Origin: Aliitabrizicola sp041905595
Lineage (GTDB): Bacteria; Pseudomonadota; Alphaproteobacteria; Rhodobacterales; Rhodobacteraceae
Length of the DNA: 64,000 nucleotides
Reading direction: 5' to 3'
NCBI GenBank assembly: GCA_041905595.1
Contig: JAYRKT010000014.1
Span: forward strand, 1 to 64,000
In this document: piece by piece, positions 52,028-60,128 of the stretch
How positions within the stretch are numbered: position 1 is the stretch's first letter
Layout of the letters: every line of letters begins with the position of its first letter
The notes under the pieces: model-generated
What the model saw: the letters and a program-made list of their open reading frames with translations, nothing else
Database searches by the model: none
What the model was told of the DNA's origin: nothing
Made by a program: the position numbers and the translations under genes

Positions 52028-52536
52028 TCCGCCGCGATGCGGGCGCATTGATGCTGCCGGAACAGCTGCGCCTCTTGCAGATACGACCAGCCAAAGGCCT
52101 CGTCGCTGTCGCCATGCGCCTGCAGATGCGCCAGCTTCGCCAGCGCCTCGTCCAGCGTCGGCCGGTGCCCTGCCGGCACCCACCACATGACGAAATGCAT
52201 CCGGCCCAGCACCTCGAACCACTCGGCACGCCGCTCGTAGAAGGCGCGGTGGACGGTGTTCCAGACGAACTGCTCCAGCGTCTCGACGCTTTCCCAGACG
52301 GTCAGGTTGGAAATCAGCTGTGGATCGCCTTCAACTTTGGCGTCGGTGTTCCCGGTCCCCGGCTCGCCCGAGCCTTCCATCATCCAGACGAAGCCCGGCA
52401 TGCGTTTGCCAAGTCCATTCACCCGGTCCAGCGCCGCCATGAACTCTGCCACGCGCGGATCGTCGGTCGGCGCCAGAAGGCGGCCGACATTCAGCTCCGC
52501 GAGGTGATATCCGGGACGCGACGGTGTGACGTTCAT
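52024..52536 (-). CDS. DUF3291 domain-containing protein
   Basis: A 170-residue soluble protein of the DUF3291 family (dimeric alpha-beta barrel, like antibiotic-monooxygenase-type folds): YHLAELNVGRLLAP, GFVWMMEGSG and WFEVLGRMHFVMWWVP are recognisable. The active site and substrate are unknown. It abuts the upstream zinc-ribbon gene (1-base overlap) and overlaps the small gene that follows, so it is a core member of the F-G accessory block. Confidence 0.85.
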   Translation of the reverse strand: MNVTPSRPGYHLAELNVGRLLAPTDDPRVAEFMAALDRVNGLGKRMPGFVWMMEGSGEPGTGNTDAKVEGDPQLISNLTVWESVETLEQFVWNTVHRAFYERRAEWFEVLGRMHFVMWWVPAGHRPTLDEALAKLAHLQAHGDSDEAFGWSYLQEAQLFRQHQCARIAAE

Positions 52537-52919
52537 CAGCGCCCCCGTCCCTGCGAAAGATAGCCAAGTTCACCGCCGAAAGTGCGGTCGATCAGAAGGC
52601 TAATTGCAATGAGGGCCGCAACGCCTATGACCGTCAATGCGCCAACCCGGAGCCAATCCAGCCACGACATGGTCGACCAGCGCCGCGCCACGTCATTGTC
52701 GGCGACGATCTTTCCGCAGGACACGCATTGGAAGAAACCCATATGCGGCCCATGGTTATGTCCGCAATGCGGGCACTTGCCATCGTTCGGCAAAGGCAGC
52801 GGATCATACATCAACAGCGAACGGACAGCCCGGCCAAGCCGACTGCCCTCCGCCATCGCGAACGTTCCAGTGTCGCGGGCAGCAATCCCCATGGGGCTAT
52901 ATGCTGCAATCACTGACAT
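52536..52919 (-). CDS. Zinc-ribbon membrane protein between nuoF and nuoG
   Basis: A 127-residue protein with a zinc ribbon formed by CPHCG and CVSCG (about residues 49-68) and one C-terminal membrane segment (about 92-112; GALTVIGVAALIAISLLI). The N-terminal side, before the ribbon, is expected in the cytoplasm. The ATG at 52919 overlaps the lipoprotein gene by 10 bases. No named family is recognised; a metal-binding or assembly role is only inference. Confidence 0.68.
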   Translation of the reverse strand: MSVIAAYSPMGIAARDTGTFAMAEGSRLGRAVRSLLMYDPLPLPNDGKCPHCGHNHGPHMGFFQCVSCGKIVADNDVARRWSTMSWLDWLRVGALTVIGVAALIAISLLIDRTFGGELGYLSQGRGR

Positions 52920-53263
52920 AGGTTCACGAACTCCCACACGCCATCCACGCGGTTGGCGGTCATCGCGCCGGCGATCACGGCGCTGCGGCCATTCTCGTCG
53001 CAATACTGTTGGGCAACGGCCAAGGCCTTGTCATGGTCGGTGATCATGAAAGCCCCGCCCCGCCGCGCGACGGCAACCTTCGGGCCGCCTGTCATCGGAT
53101 CGGCGGGCGTGTAGGTCACGTCATAGACGGTCGCGTCCTTGTTGATCTGTACGCTTTCGGTCCGCTGCGGTGCCGAGTGCGAACTTCCGCCACCCGCCGT
53201 CGCGTCCGGGTCCCCGCAAGCCGCCAAGGCCAGAAGAGCGATCAGAGCCAACCCCGTTTTCAT
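52910..53263 (-). CDS. Hypothetical lipoprotein, tandem paralogue 2
   Basis: A 117-residue predicted lipoprotein with lipobox LAAC (Cys at residue 16). It shares with the preceding gene's product the pattern of a strand with VAVARRG, a helix ending in QQYC, and a C-terminal WEFVNLC, so the two look like tandem duplicates. Two conserved Cys in the mature protein probably form a disulfide. It overlaps both neighbours (ATGA with the upstream lipoprotein). Confidence 0.72.
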   Translation of the reverse strand: MKTGLALIALLALAACGDPDATAGGGSSHSAPQRTESVQINKDATVYDVTYTPADPMTGGPKVAVARRGGAFMITDHDKALAVAQQYCDENGRSAVIAGAMTANRVDGVWEFVNLCQ

Positions 53264-53616
53264 GCGCAGCCCCCCTTGAAGACCCAGGTTCCGCTGGCGA
53301 ACTGCGCCACGGCCCCCTCATTCACCCGACCCCCGGCGTCGCCGCAGGCCTGGACCGCAGCCTTCTTGGCGGCAAGCCCCTCGTCGTATCCCATCGCCGC
53401 TCCGGCCCGCGCTACGATCACCGTGCGCCCCGGAACGGGAACCGCTCCGGCGCGGGTCAATTGCTGCCCCGCCGGGCCGGGCCGGATGTCGACCGTATAG
53501 GCCGCGCCGTCGAGCGTAACGGGATAGGTGCCGGCCGCCTTGGAAACGGCCCCCTGCGGTGCCCCGCAGGCGCTGACGCCCAAGCCAACCATGCCCATCA
53601 TCGCGGCCATGCGCAT
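53260..53616 (-). CDS. Hypothetical lipoprotein, tandem paralogue 1
   Basis: A 118-residue predicted lipoprotein with lipobox VSAC (Cys at residue 17). Like its neighbour it has VIVARAG, a helix ending in VQAC and a C-terminal WVFKGGC. Start 53616 is chosen because GGAG lies five bases upstream; an ATG at 53610 is possible. It begins two bases past the nuoF stop and overlaps the second lipoprotein by four bases. Confidence 0.72.
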   Translation of the reverse strand: MRMAAMMGMVGLGVSACGAPQGAVSKAAGTYPVTLDGAAYTVDIRPGPAGQQLTRAGAVPVPGRTVIVARAGAAMGYDEGLAAKKAAVQACGDAGGRVNEGAVAQFASGTWVFKGGCA

Positions 53617-53618
53617 CC

Positions 53619-54914
53619 TTACTCCGCCGCCATGGCGCCCATGCGCCCCGTGCGTTTCGCCTTGATCCGGTCCTCGATCTCTTCGCGGTAATGGCGGATC
53701 AGGCCCTGGATCGGCCAGGCCGCCGCATCGCCAAGGGCGCAGATCGTGTGGCCCTCGACCTGCTTGGTCACCGACAGAAGCATGTCGATTTCCTCGACCT
53801 CGGCCTCGCCGCGCACCAGACGGTCCATGACCCGCATCATCCAGCCCGTGCCTTCGCGGCAGGGCGTGCACTGGCCGCAGCTTTCGTGCTTGAAGAACTT
53901 CGCCAGCCGCCAGACCGCCTTGATGACATCCGTCGACTGATCCATCACGATCATGCAGGCGGTGCCGAAGGACGACTTCAGTTCGCGCATCCCGTCATAG
54001 TCCATGATCGCCGTCTCGCAGAGATCGGCCGGCAGGATCGGGCAGGACGCGCCGCCGGGGATCACCGCCTTGAGGTTCTTCCAGCCGCCGCGCACGCCGC
54101 CGCCGTGCTTCTCGATGAGTTCCTTCATCGAGATCGACATCGACTCTTCCACCACGCAGGGCGTGTTGATGTGGCCGGTCAGACCGAAGAGCTTGACGCC
54201 GGTGTTGTTCGGACGCCCGAACGAGGCGAACCACTCGCCGCCGCGGCGCAGGATCGCCGGGGCGACCGCGATCGACTCGACGTTGTTCACCGTGGTCGGG
54301 CAGCCATAAAGGCCCGCGCCCGCCGGGAACGGCGGCTTCATCCGCGGCATCCCCTTCTTGCCTTCAAGGCTTTCCAGAAGCGCGGTTTCCTCGCCGCAGA
54401 TATAGGCGCCGGCACCGTGATGCAGGTAGAGGTCGAAGTCCCAGCCCGAGCCTGCAGCGTTTTTGCCAAGAAGCCCGGCGTCATAGCATTCGTCGATCGC
54501 CGCCTGCAGGGCTTCCTTTTCGCGGATGTATTCGCCGCGGATATAGATATAGGCCGCATTCGCCCCCATCGCGAAGGACGCGATCAGCGCCCCCTCGATC
54601 AGCGGATGCGGGTCGTGCCGCATGATCTCGCGGTCCTTGCAGGTCGCGGGCTCGGATTCGTCGGCGTTGATGACAAGATAGGCCGGACGCCCGTCCGAAA
54701 CCTTGGGCATGAAGGACCACTTCATGCCGGTCGGGAAGCCCGCGCCGCCGCGTCCGCGCAGGCCGGATTTCTTCATCTCATCGATGATCCAGTCGCGGCC
54801 CTTGGCGATGATCGCCGCCGTCCCGTCCCAGTGGCCGCGCTTCTTCGCGCCTGCGAGGGTGCGCTCGTGCATCCCGTAGAGGTTCGTGAAGATCCGGTCC
54901 TGATCCTTCAGCAT
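53619..54914 (-). CDS. nuoF: NADH-quinone oxidoreductase subunit F
   Basis: A 431-residue FMN- and NADH-binding subunit where electrons enter complex I. RGRGGAGFPTGMKW is the NADH/FMN loop and SCGQCTPCREG holds the [4Fe-4S] cluster N3. The N-terminus MLKDQDRIFTNLYG is as expected. It follows the DUF5337-like gene by 9 bases. Confidence 0.98.
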   Translation of the reverse strand: MLKDQDRIFTNLYGMHERTLAGAKKRGHWDGTAAIIAKGRDWIIDEMKKSGLRGRGGAGFPTGMKWSFMPKVSDGRPAYLVINADESEPATCKDREIMRHDPHPLIEGALIASFAMGANAAYIYIRGEYIREKEALQAAIDECYDAGLLGKNAAGSGWDFDLYLHHGAGAYICGEETALLESLEGKKGMPRMKPPFPAGAGLYGCPTTVNNVESIAVAPAILRRGGEWFASFGRPNNTGVKLFGLTGHINTPCVVEESMSISMKELIEKHGGGVRGGWKNLKAVIPGGASCPILPADLCETAIMDYDGMRELKSSFGTACMIVMDQSTDVIKAVWRLAKFFKHESCGQCTPCREGTGWMMRVMDRLVRGEAEVEEIDMLLSVTKQVEGHTICALGDAAAWPIQGLIRHYREEIEDRIKAKRTGRMGAMAAE

Positions 54915-54923
54915 GTCTCGTCC

Positions 54924-55142
54924 TCAGCTGTTCCGGCGCGCGCGCCAGATGCGGGTGGTCACGATCAGCGCCCAGATGAAAGCGGCAATCGCGGCCATGT
55001 CGAACAGGAAGGCATAGCGGGTCTCAAGACCCATTTGCCCGCCCAGCCATGATGCCCCCATCCACAGGATCATCGTCGCAGCCAGGACCACCGACACCAG
55101 TCGGGCCTGCCGTGCGAGATGACGATCCTGTTCCGGTGTCAT
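54924..55142 (-). CDS. Small membrane protein, DUF5337-like, between nuoE and nuoF
   Basis: A 72-residue protein with two predicted membrane segments (LVSVVLAATMILWMGASWL and YAFLFDMAAIAAFIWALIV), joined by a short loop, and a basic tail. It resembles the DUF5337 family of Rhodobacteraceae nuo operons; I rely on memory for that name. It lies 10 bases after nuoE. Function unknown, probably accessory to complex I. Confidence 0.75.
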   Translation of the reverse strand: MTPEQDRHLARQARLVSVVLAATMILWMGASWLGGQMGLETRYAFLFDMAAIAAFIWALIVTTRIWRARRNS

Positions 55143-55152
55143 CTACGGCGCC

Positions 55153-56460
55153 TCAATAGTCGTTCGTCTTGGCCCGGCGGAGGAATTCCTCCATCCCGAC
55201 CTCGAGGATCAGTTTCGCCTGCGCCACCCACTTGTCGCGGGTCACGCGGCCCTTGAAGCCCTGCAGGTTCTCGTCAACCCAGGCAATCTCGGACTCGGTC
55301 CATTTGGCGATCTGATCGAAGTGGAAATACCCGAGGCTGTGCAGCAGTTCTTCCAGCTTCGGCCCGATCCCCTCGATCGCCTTCAGGTCGTCGGCGATGC
55401 CCTTGCGGGCGGCCTTGAGGCCCCGCGGCTTGCGCGGCGCCGAAGCGGCGGCGATGGCGTCGGCCAGAACGCCGGTCGCGCCATCGTTCTTGCGGGCGCG
55501 CGGCGCCTTGGGCGCGGCAGCTTCGGCGACCTGCTCGGCACGCACCGGATCCTTGGCGGTCGCCATCGGCGCGCCAGGCTCACCCACGGCGGTCCCGCCG
55601 GTCGAGACACCGCTCTTGGCAGGCCGCCCCTTCGCGGTCGCGGGGGCCTCTTGCACGGTCGCGCCGGTCGCATCGGCCGGGAGGCCCTTGCCGGGCTTGG
55701 GCTCGATCGGCGTGCCGGCTGCAGGCGCCGGCGCAGCGGGCGACTTGGCCGACTTGCCGAGCCATGGCGTCAGCAGTGGCACTTCCGTCCCGTCGATGCG
55801 CTTGACCGTGTCACCGATATCCACCGCAAGCTGGACCGAGGCATTGTACTGGGTCCGGCCGCTTTCGAAGTCCTTGAGCGCGGTCAGGCCATTCAGCGGC
55901 TCGGCGGCGTAGCGGCCGTTCTGCGGGCCCGGCACCGGCACGTCGCCCTTCGAGAAACGGGCGATCAGCTCGCGCAGCTTCTGCGGGGTCAGGTCCTCGT
56001 AATAGTCCTTGCCGATCTGGGCCATCGGCGCATTCGAGCAGGAGCCGAGGCATTCGACCTCTTCCCAGCTGAACTTGCCGTCGGCCGAAAGCTGATGCGC
56101 CTTGGGCGCGATCAGTTCCTTGCAGACCGCGATCAGGTCCTCGGCGCCGCAAATCATGCAGGTCGTGGTGCCGCAGATCTGGATATGGGCAACAGTTCCA
56201 ACCGGTTGCAGCTGGAACATGAAGTAGAAGGTCGCAACCTCCAGCGCCCGGATATAGGCCATGCCGAGCAGGTCGGCGACGTACTCGATCGCCGGGCGGG
56301 TCAGCCAGCCCTCCTGTTCCTGCGCGCGCCACAGAAGCGGAATGATGGCGCTGGCCTGACGGCCTTCGGGGTATTTGGTGATCTGGCCCTTGGCCCAGGC
56401 AAGGTTCGCCGGGGTGAAGGCGAAGCTCGCGGGCTGGTGGGCGTGAAGGCGGCGCAGCAT
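55153..56460 (-). CDS. nuoE: NADH-quinone oxidoreductase subunit E with long C-terminal extension
   Basis: A 435-residue protein. Residues 1-190 are the normal NuoE thioredoxin-fold domain; the [2Fe-2S] N1a ligands are Cys96, Cys101, Cys137 and Cys141. The rest is an Ala/Pro/Lys-rich linker (about 230-350) ending in a helix-hairpin-helix-like domain (LKAIEGIGPKLEELLHSLG) and a final helix. Usual NuoE is about 160-240 residues. It starts on the last base of nuoD. The extension may hold the complex or a partner; no function is known to me. Confidence 0.96.
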   Translation of the reverse strand: MLRRLHAHQPASFAFTPANLAWAKGQITKYPEGRQASAIIPLLWRAQEQEGWLTRPAIEYVADLLGMAYIRALEVATFYFMFQLQPVGTVAHIQICGTTTCMICGAEDLIAVCKELIAPKAHQLSADGKFSWEEVECLGSCSNAPMAQIGKDYYEDLTPQKLRELIARFSKGDVPVPGPQNGRYAAEPLNGLTALKDFESGRTQYNASVQLAVDIGDTVKRIDGTEVPLLTPWLGKSAKSPAAPAPAAGTPIEPKPGKGLPADATGATVQEAPATAKGRPAKSGVSTGGTAVGEPGAPMATAKDPVRAEQVAEAAAPKAPRARKNDGATGVLADAIAAASAPRKPRGLKAARKGIADDLKAIEGIGPKLEELLHSLGYFHFDQIAKWTESEIAWVDENLQGFKGRVTRDKWVAQAKLILEVGMEEFLRRAKTNDY

Positions 56461-57677
56461 CAGCGGTCGACCTCTCCGAAAACGATGTCCAGTGAACCGA
56501 TCAGCGCCGAGACGTCGGCAAGCAGATGGCCCTTGCCGAGATGGTCCAGCGCCTGAAGGTGGGCATAGCCCGGGGCGCGGATCTTGGCGCGGTAGGGTTT
56601 GTTGGTGCCGTCGGCGACAAGGTAGACGCCGAACTCGCCCTTGGGCGCCTCGACGGCGGCGTAGATTTCGCCCGCCGGCACGTGGAAGCCCTCGGTGTAA
56701 AGCTTGAAGTGGTGGATGAGCGCCTCCATCGAGGTCTTCATCTCGCCCCGCTTCGGCGGAGAGACCTTGCCGCGCGCCATCACGTCGGTCTTGGCGGACG
56801 GTTCGCGCAGCTTGGCGATGGCCTGATGGATGATCGAGGTCGACTCGCGCATCTCGGCCATGCGGCAGAGATAACGGTCATAGCAGTCGCCGTTCTTGCC
56901 GACCGGGATCTTGAAGTCGAACTCGTCGTAGCATTCGTAGGGTTGCGCCCGGCGCAGGTCCCAGGCGAGGCCCGAGCCGCGCACCATCACGCCCGAGAAG
57001 CCCCATTGCTGGATCTCTTCCTCGGACACGATGCCGATGTCGGCGTTGCGCTGCTTGAAGATGCGGTTCTCGGTCAGCAGTCCGTCGATGTCGTCCAGAA
57101 CTTTCGGGAAATGGGTGGCCCATTCCTCGATGTCGTTGAGCAGGTCTGGCGGAAGGTCCTGATGCACGCCACCGGGCCGGAAATAGGCCGCGTGAAGGCG
57201 CGCGCCGCAGGCCCGCTCGTAGAAGATCATCAGCTTTTCACGCTCTTCGAAGCCCCAGAGCGGCGGGGTCAGCGCGCCGACGTCCATCGCCTGCGTGGTG
57301 ACGTTCAGCAGGTGGTTCAGGATCCGGCCGATTTCCGAGTAGAGAACGCGGATCAGCTGGCCCCGGCGCGGGACAACGGTGCCGGTCAGCTTTTCGATCG
57401 CCAGGCACCAGGCATGTTCCTGGTTCATCGGCGCAACATAGTCCAGCCGGTCGAAATACGGCAGGTTCTGCAGATAGGTCCGGCTTTCCATCAGCTTCTC
57501 GGTGCCGCGGTGCAGGAGACCGATATGCGGGTCGCAGCGTTCGACGATCTCGCCGTCAAGCTCCAGCACAAGGCGAAGAACGCCATGCGCCGCAGGGTGT
57601 TGCGGGCCGAAGTTGATGTTGAAGTTGCGGATGCGCTGTTCGCCCGTCAGAACGTCGTCGAAGCTGCCGTCCATCAT
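56460..57677 (-). CDS. nuoD: NADH-quinone oxidoreductase subunit D
   Basis: A 405-residue subunit of the quinone-reducing module, homologous to NiFe hydrogenase large subunits but without metal ligands. The NFGPQHPAAHGVLRL segment (with the quinone-site His) and PHIGLLHRGTEKL are diagnostic. Start 57677 has GGGGAGCAAG upstream. NuoC and NuoD are separate proteins, as usual in alphaproteobacteria. Confidence 0.98.
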   Translation of the reverse strand: MMDGSFDDVLTGEQRIRNFNINFGPQHPAAHGVLRLVLELDGEIVERCDPHIGLLHRGTEKLMESRTYLQNLPYFDRLDYVAPMNQEHAWCLAIEKLTGTVVPRRGQLIRVLYSEIGRILNHLLNVTTQAMDVGALTPPLWGFEEREKLMIFYERACGARLHAAYFRPGGVHQDLPPDLLNDIEEWATHFPKVLDDIDGLLTENRIFKQRNADIGIVSEEEIQQWGFSGVMVRGSGLAWDLRRAQPYECYDEFDFKIPVGKNGDCYDRYLCRMAEMRESTSIIHQAIAKLREPSAKTDVMARGKVSPPKRGEMKTSMEALIHHFKLYTEGFHVPAGEIYAAVEAPKGEFGVYLVADGTNKPYRAKIRAPGYAHLQALDHLGKGHLLADVSALIGSLDIVFGEVDR

Positions 57678-57696
57678 CTTGCTCCCCCTCGGCCCG

Positions 57697-58341
57697 TCAG
57701 GCCTTGGCCTTGTCGTCGCCCGGCAGGATGTACTCGGCACCCTCCCACGGCGACATGAAGTCAAATTGCCGGTATTCCTGCACCAGCTTCACCGGCTCGT
57801 AGACGACGCGCTTGCGCGCTTCGTCATAGCGGACCTCGATATAGCCTGTGGTCGGGAAGTCCTTGCGCAGCGGATGGCCGCGGAACCCGTAGTCGGTCAG
57901 GATGCGGCGCAGGTCGGGATGGCCCGAGAACAGGATGCCGAACATGTCGAACACCTCGCGCTCGAACCAGTTGGCGCAGGGGTGGATCGCGATCAGCGAG
58001 GGCACCATGTCCATGTCGCCAGTGCCGACCTTCACGCGAACGCGCTGGTTCCGGTACATCGACAGGAAGTGGTAGACCACGTCGAAACGCGCCTCGCGCT
58101 CGGGGTAGTCCACGGCCGTGATGTCGATCAGGGTCGAGAAGCGGCAGGTCGCATCGCTGCGCAGGAACTCGACCAGCGCCTGCAGGTTCTGGGCCGAAAC
58201 GCGCAGCGTCAGCTCGCCATTGGCGATCTCGTTGCCCTGAAGCAGGTTGCCCTTCTTCAGTTCGATATGCGCGGACAGTTCGGCGAGGGACTCGGCGATC
58301 TGGGCCTCGCGGGTCGCCCCGGTCGTTGCGGCGTCGGTCAT
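57697..58341 (-). CDS. nuoC: NADH-quinone oxidoreductase subunit C
   Basis: A 214-residue subunit (30 kDa type). The C-terminal REVFDMFGILFSGHPDLRRILTDYGFRGHPLRKDFP signature is diagnostic. The start at 58341 (MTDAATT) is preceded by GAGGAGG. It follows nuoB by 10 bases and precedes nuoD by 19. Confidence 0.97.
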   Translation of the reverse strand: MTDAATTGATREAQIAESLAELSAHIELKKGNLLQGNEIANGELTLRVSAQNLQALVEFLRSDATCRFSTLIDITAVDYPEREARFDVVYHFLSMYRNQRVRVKVGTGDMDMVPSLIAIHPCANWFEREVFDMFGILFSGHPDLRRILTDYGFRGHPLRKDFPTTGYIEVRYDEARKRVVYEPVKLVQEYRQFDFMSPWEGAEYILPGDDKAKA

Positions 58342-58351
58342 GCGGGCCTCC

Positions 58352-58885
58352 TCAGCGCGTGATGGTGCCGGTGCGGCGGATTCTCCGCTGCAGCTGCAGG
58401 ATGCCGTAAAGCAGCGCCTCGGCCGTGGGCGGGCAGCCCGGAACATAAACATCGACCGGCACGATCCGGTCGCATCCACGCACGACGGAATAGCTGTAGT
58501 GATAGTAGCCGCCGCCGTTCGCGCAGGAGCCCATGGAGATCACGTAGCGCGGCTCGGGCATCTGGTCGTAGACCTTGCGCAGCGCCGGAGCCATCTTGTT
58601 CGTGAGCGTGCCGGCGACGATCATCAGGTCGGACTGGCGCGGGCTGGCGCGCGGCGCGGTGCCGAAGCGTTCGAGGTCATAGCGCGGCATCGAGGTATGC
58701 ATCATCTCGACGGCGCAGCAGGCGAGGCCGAAGGTCATCCAGTGCAGCGAACCGATCCGCGCCCAGTTGATGATGTCCTCGGTCGAGGTGAGGATGAAGC
58801 CCTTGTCCTGAAGCTCGGCGTTCAGGGCCTGGACGGCCACCTCGTGATCGGCACCCGCGTGGTTGGCAGAGGTGCTCACTCCCAT
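58352..58885 (-). CDS. nuoB: NADH-quinone oxidoreductase subunit B
   Basis: A 177-residue subunit that carries cluster N2, the last electron carrier before quinone. The tandem Cys motif GLACCAVEMM, then GSCANGGG and PGCPPTAEALLYG, provide the four ligands. Start 58885 overlaps the nuoA stop by 10 bases; a longer start at 58906 is possible but unlikely. Confidence 0.98.
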   Translation of the reverse strand: MGVSTSANHAGADHEVAVQALNAELQDKGFILTSTEDIINWARIGSLHWMTFGLACCAVEMMHTSMPRYDLERFGTAPRASPRQSDLMIVAGTLTNKMAPALRKVYDQMPEPRYVISMGSCANGGGYYHYSYSVVRGCDRIVPVDVYVPGCPPTAEALLYGILQLQRRIRRTGTITR

Positions 58886-59241
58886 TCCAGGGCCCCTTTC
58901 TTCCATTCATAGGCGAAGCCGACGGTCAGCACGCCAAGAAACACCATCATCGACCAGAAGCCCACCATCGAGACGTCCTTGAACGCCACGGCCCAAGGGA
59001 AGAGGAAGGCCACCTCGAGGTCGAAGATGATGAACAGGATCGACACGAGATAGAAGCGCACGTCGAACTTCATCCGCGCATCGTCGAAGGCGTTGAATCC
59101 GCATTCGTAGGCCGAAACCTTTTCCGGGTCGGGATTGCGGACTGCCAGGATCGCCGCAGCAAGGATCAGGACGATCCCGAGACCGACCGCGATGACCAGA
59201 AAGATGAGAATGGGAAGATATTCTCGGAGAAGATGGTCCAC
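58876..59241 (-). CDS. nuoA: NADH-quinone oxidoreductase subunit A
   Basis: A 121-residue three-helix subunit, first gene of the operon. YECGFNAFDDARMKFDVRFYLV is the highly conserved loop near the quinone site. The start codon is GTG at 59241, with GAAGGAG seven bases upstream. A sigma-70-like promoter is 71 bases upstream (59312-59340). Confidence 0.97.
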   Translation of the reverse strand: MDHLLREYLPILIFLVIAVGLGIVLILAAAILAVRNPDPEKVSAYECGFNAFDDARMKFDVRFYLVSILFIIFDLEVAFLFPWAVAFKDVSMVGFWSMMVFLGVLTVGFAYEWKKGALEWE

Positions 59242-59311
59242 CAGGTGGCTCCTTCGGCTGGCGCATCGCTTGCACTCGGGCCGGTCAGGACCCGATCACG
59301 GTTCAGCGATC

Positions 59312-59340
59312 CGTTTACTCTGCCCCCTGCGCGGGGTCAA
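59312..59340 (-). promoter_or_regulatory. Likely promoter of the nuo operon
   Basis: On the minus strand TTGACC (59340-59335), a 17-base spacer, and TAAACG (59317-59312). Transcription would start near 59305, leaving a leader of about 65 bases before nuoA. The -10 matches poorly, so a second promoter or a regulator cannot be excluded. The rest of 59242-59506 shows no gene. Confidence 0.5.
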
Positions 59341-59506
59341 CCGAAGGTGGCCGGACAAGACCCCGTTTTTCCGCAGGATCGACGGCGTTGCGTCGGAAAA
59401 TCCGGGCGCTGTCCGTCCTGCGCGCGACCAGAGCGCCGCATTGCGGCATAAGCTGCGGCAACCGATCCGGTCGGGGACGATTCTTGCCCCTGCGCCGGCC
59501 TGACCG

Positions 59507-59914
59507 TCAGGTGCCCGACCCCTCGCCAGGGCGCGCGATCTCGCCCATCTCGCGGTCGAGGAAATAGCTGATGACCGAGCGGATCAGCACGAGAAGGCCT
59601 AGGAAGACCAGGTCAGAAAGCTGCAGGCTGAGCGCGGTCTCGATGATGTCCGACACGATCAGCAATTCCAGCCCGGCAAGAATATAGCGCCCAAGCTCCA
59701 TTCTTGCCGTGTCGATGGCCGCGATCCGGCCGTTCCTGCGCCGTTCGGCCCCAAGGAAGGCGGCCGCGAAGCGCAGCACACCGGCCAGCATCACCAGGAT
59801 CGCGAAAAGGTCGATCCCCGCCTCGACCCAGGTCAGGCCCTCGACAAGGCCGGGAAACCGCGTGTGAAGCAGGCTTTCCTTCCCGGCGGGCAGCAGGCTG
59901 CCTAGGTCGGTCAT
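59507..59914 (-). CDS. DUF1622 family membrane protein
   Basis: A 135-residue membrane protein with three predicted helices (around residues 33-52, 74-96 and 98-117), matching DUF1622. The conserved RMELGRYILAGLELLIVSDIIETAL segment is clear. Function unknown; members often lie near respiratory or transport genes. It is upstream of nuoA on the same strand, separated by 265 bases, and divergent from ompW. Confidence 0.88.
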   Translation of the reverse strand: MTDLGSLLPAGKESLLHTRFPGLVEGLTWVEAGIDLFAILVMLAGVLRFAAAFLGAERRRNGRIAAIDTARMELGRYILAGLELLIVSDIIETALSLQLSDLVFLGLLVLIRSVISYFLDREMGEIARPGEGSGT

Positions 59915-60054
59915 CGCACCCCCGATCTGGCTGGCGAAGTGTTGTGCGATTGCTGATGGATCGACGCGACCGCGTCAATGGCGTTCCCTGCACTGCCCGT
60001 CGATGGCCGTTTCAAGACGGTCTGCTGCGGCGGGTTGTCACACGGGCGAAAGGT

Positions 60055-60068
60055 TTGATCCAGATCAT
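60055..60068 (+). promoter_or_regulatory. Candidate FnrL binding site upstream of ompW
   Basis: TTGATCCAGATCAT matches the FNR/FnrL consensus TTGAT-N4-ATCAA with one mismatch, centred 67 bases before the ATG. This suggests oxygen-dependent control, as for ompW in enterobacteria. No promoter boxes are obvious near it. Confidence 0.62.
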
Positions 60069-60128
60069 GCCGCGTTCACGAATTCGGGAGGAAGCAGATG
60101 CCACGAATTAGATAGTGGAATCAGAAAG

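Noticed and set aside
59242..59506. Search for a small gene between nuoA and DUF1622
   Set aside because: Short frames lack start signals; the sequence is better explained by the nuo promoter and leader.
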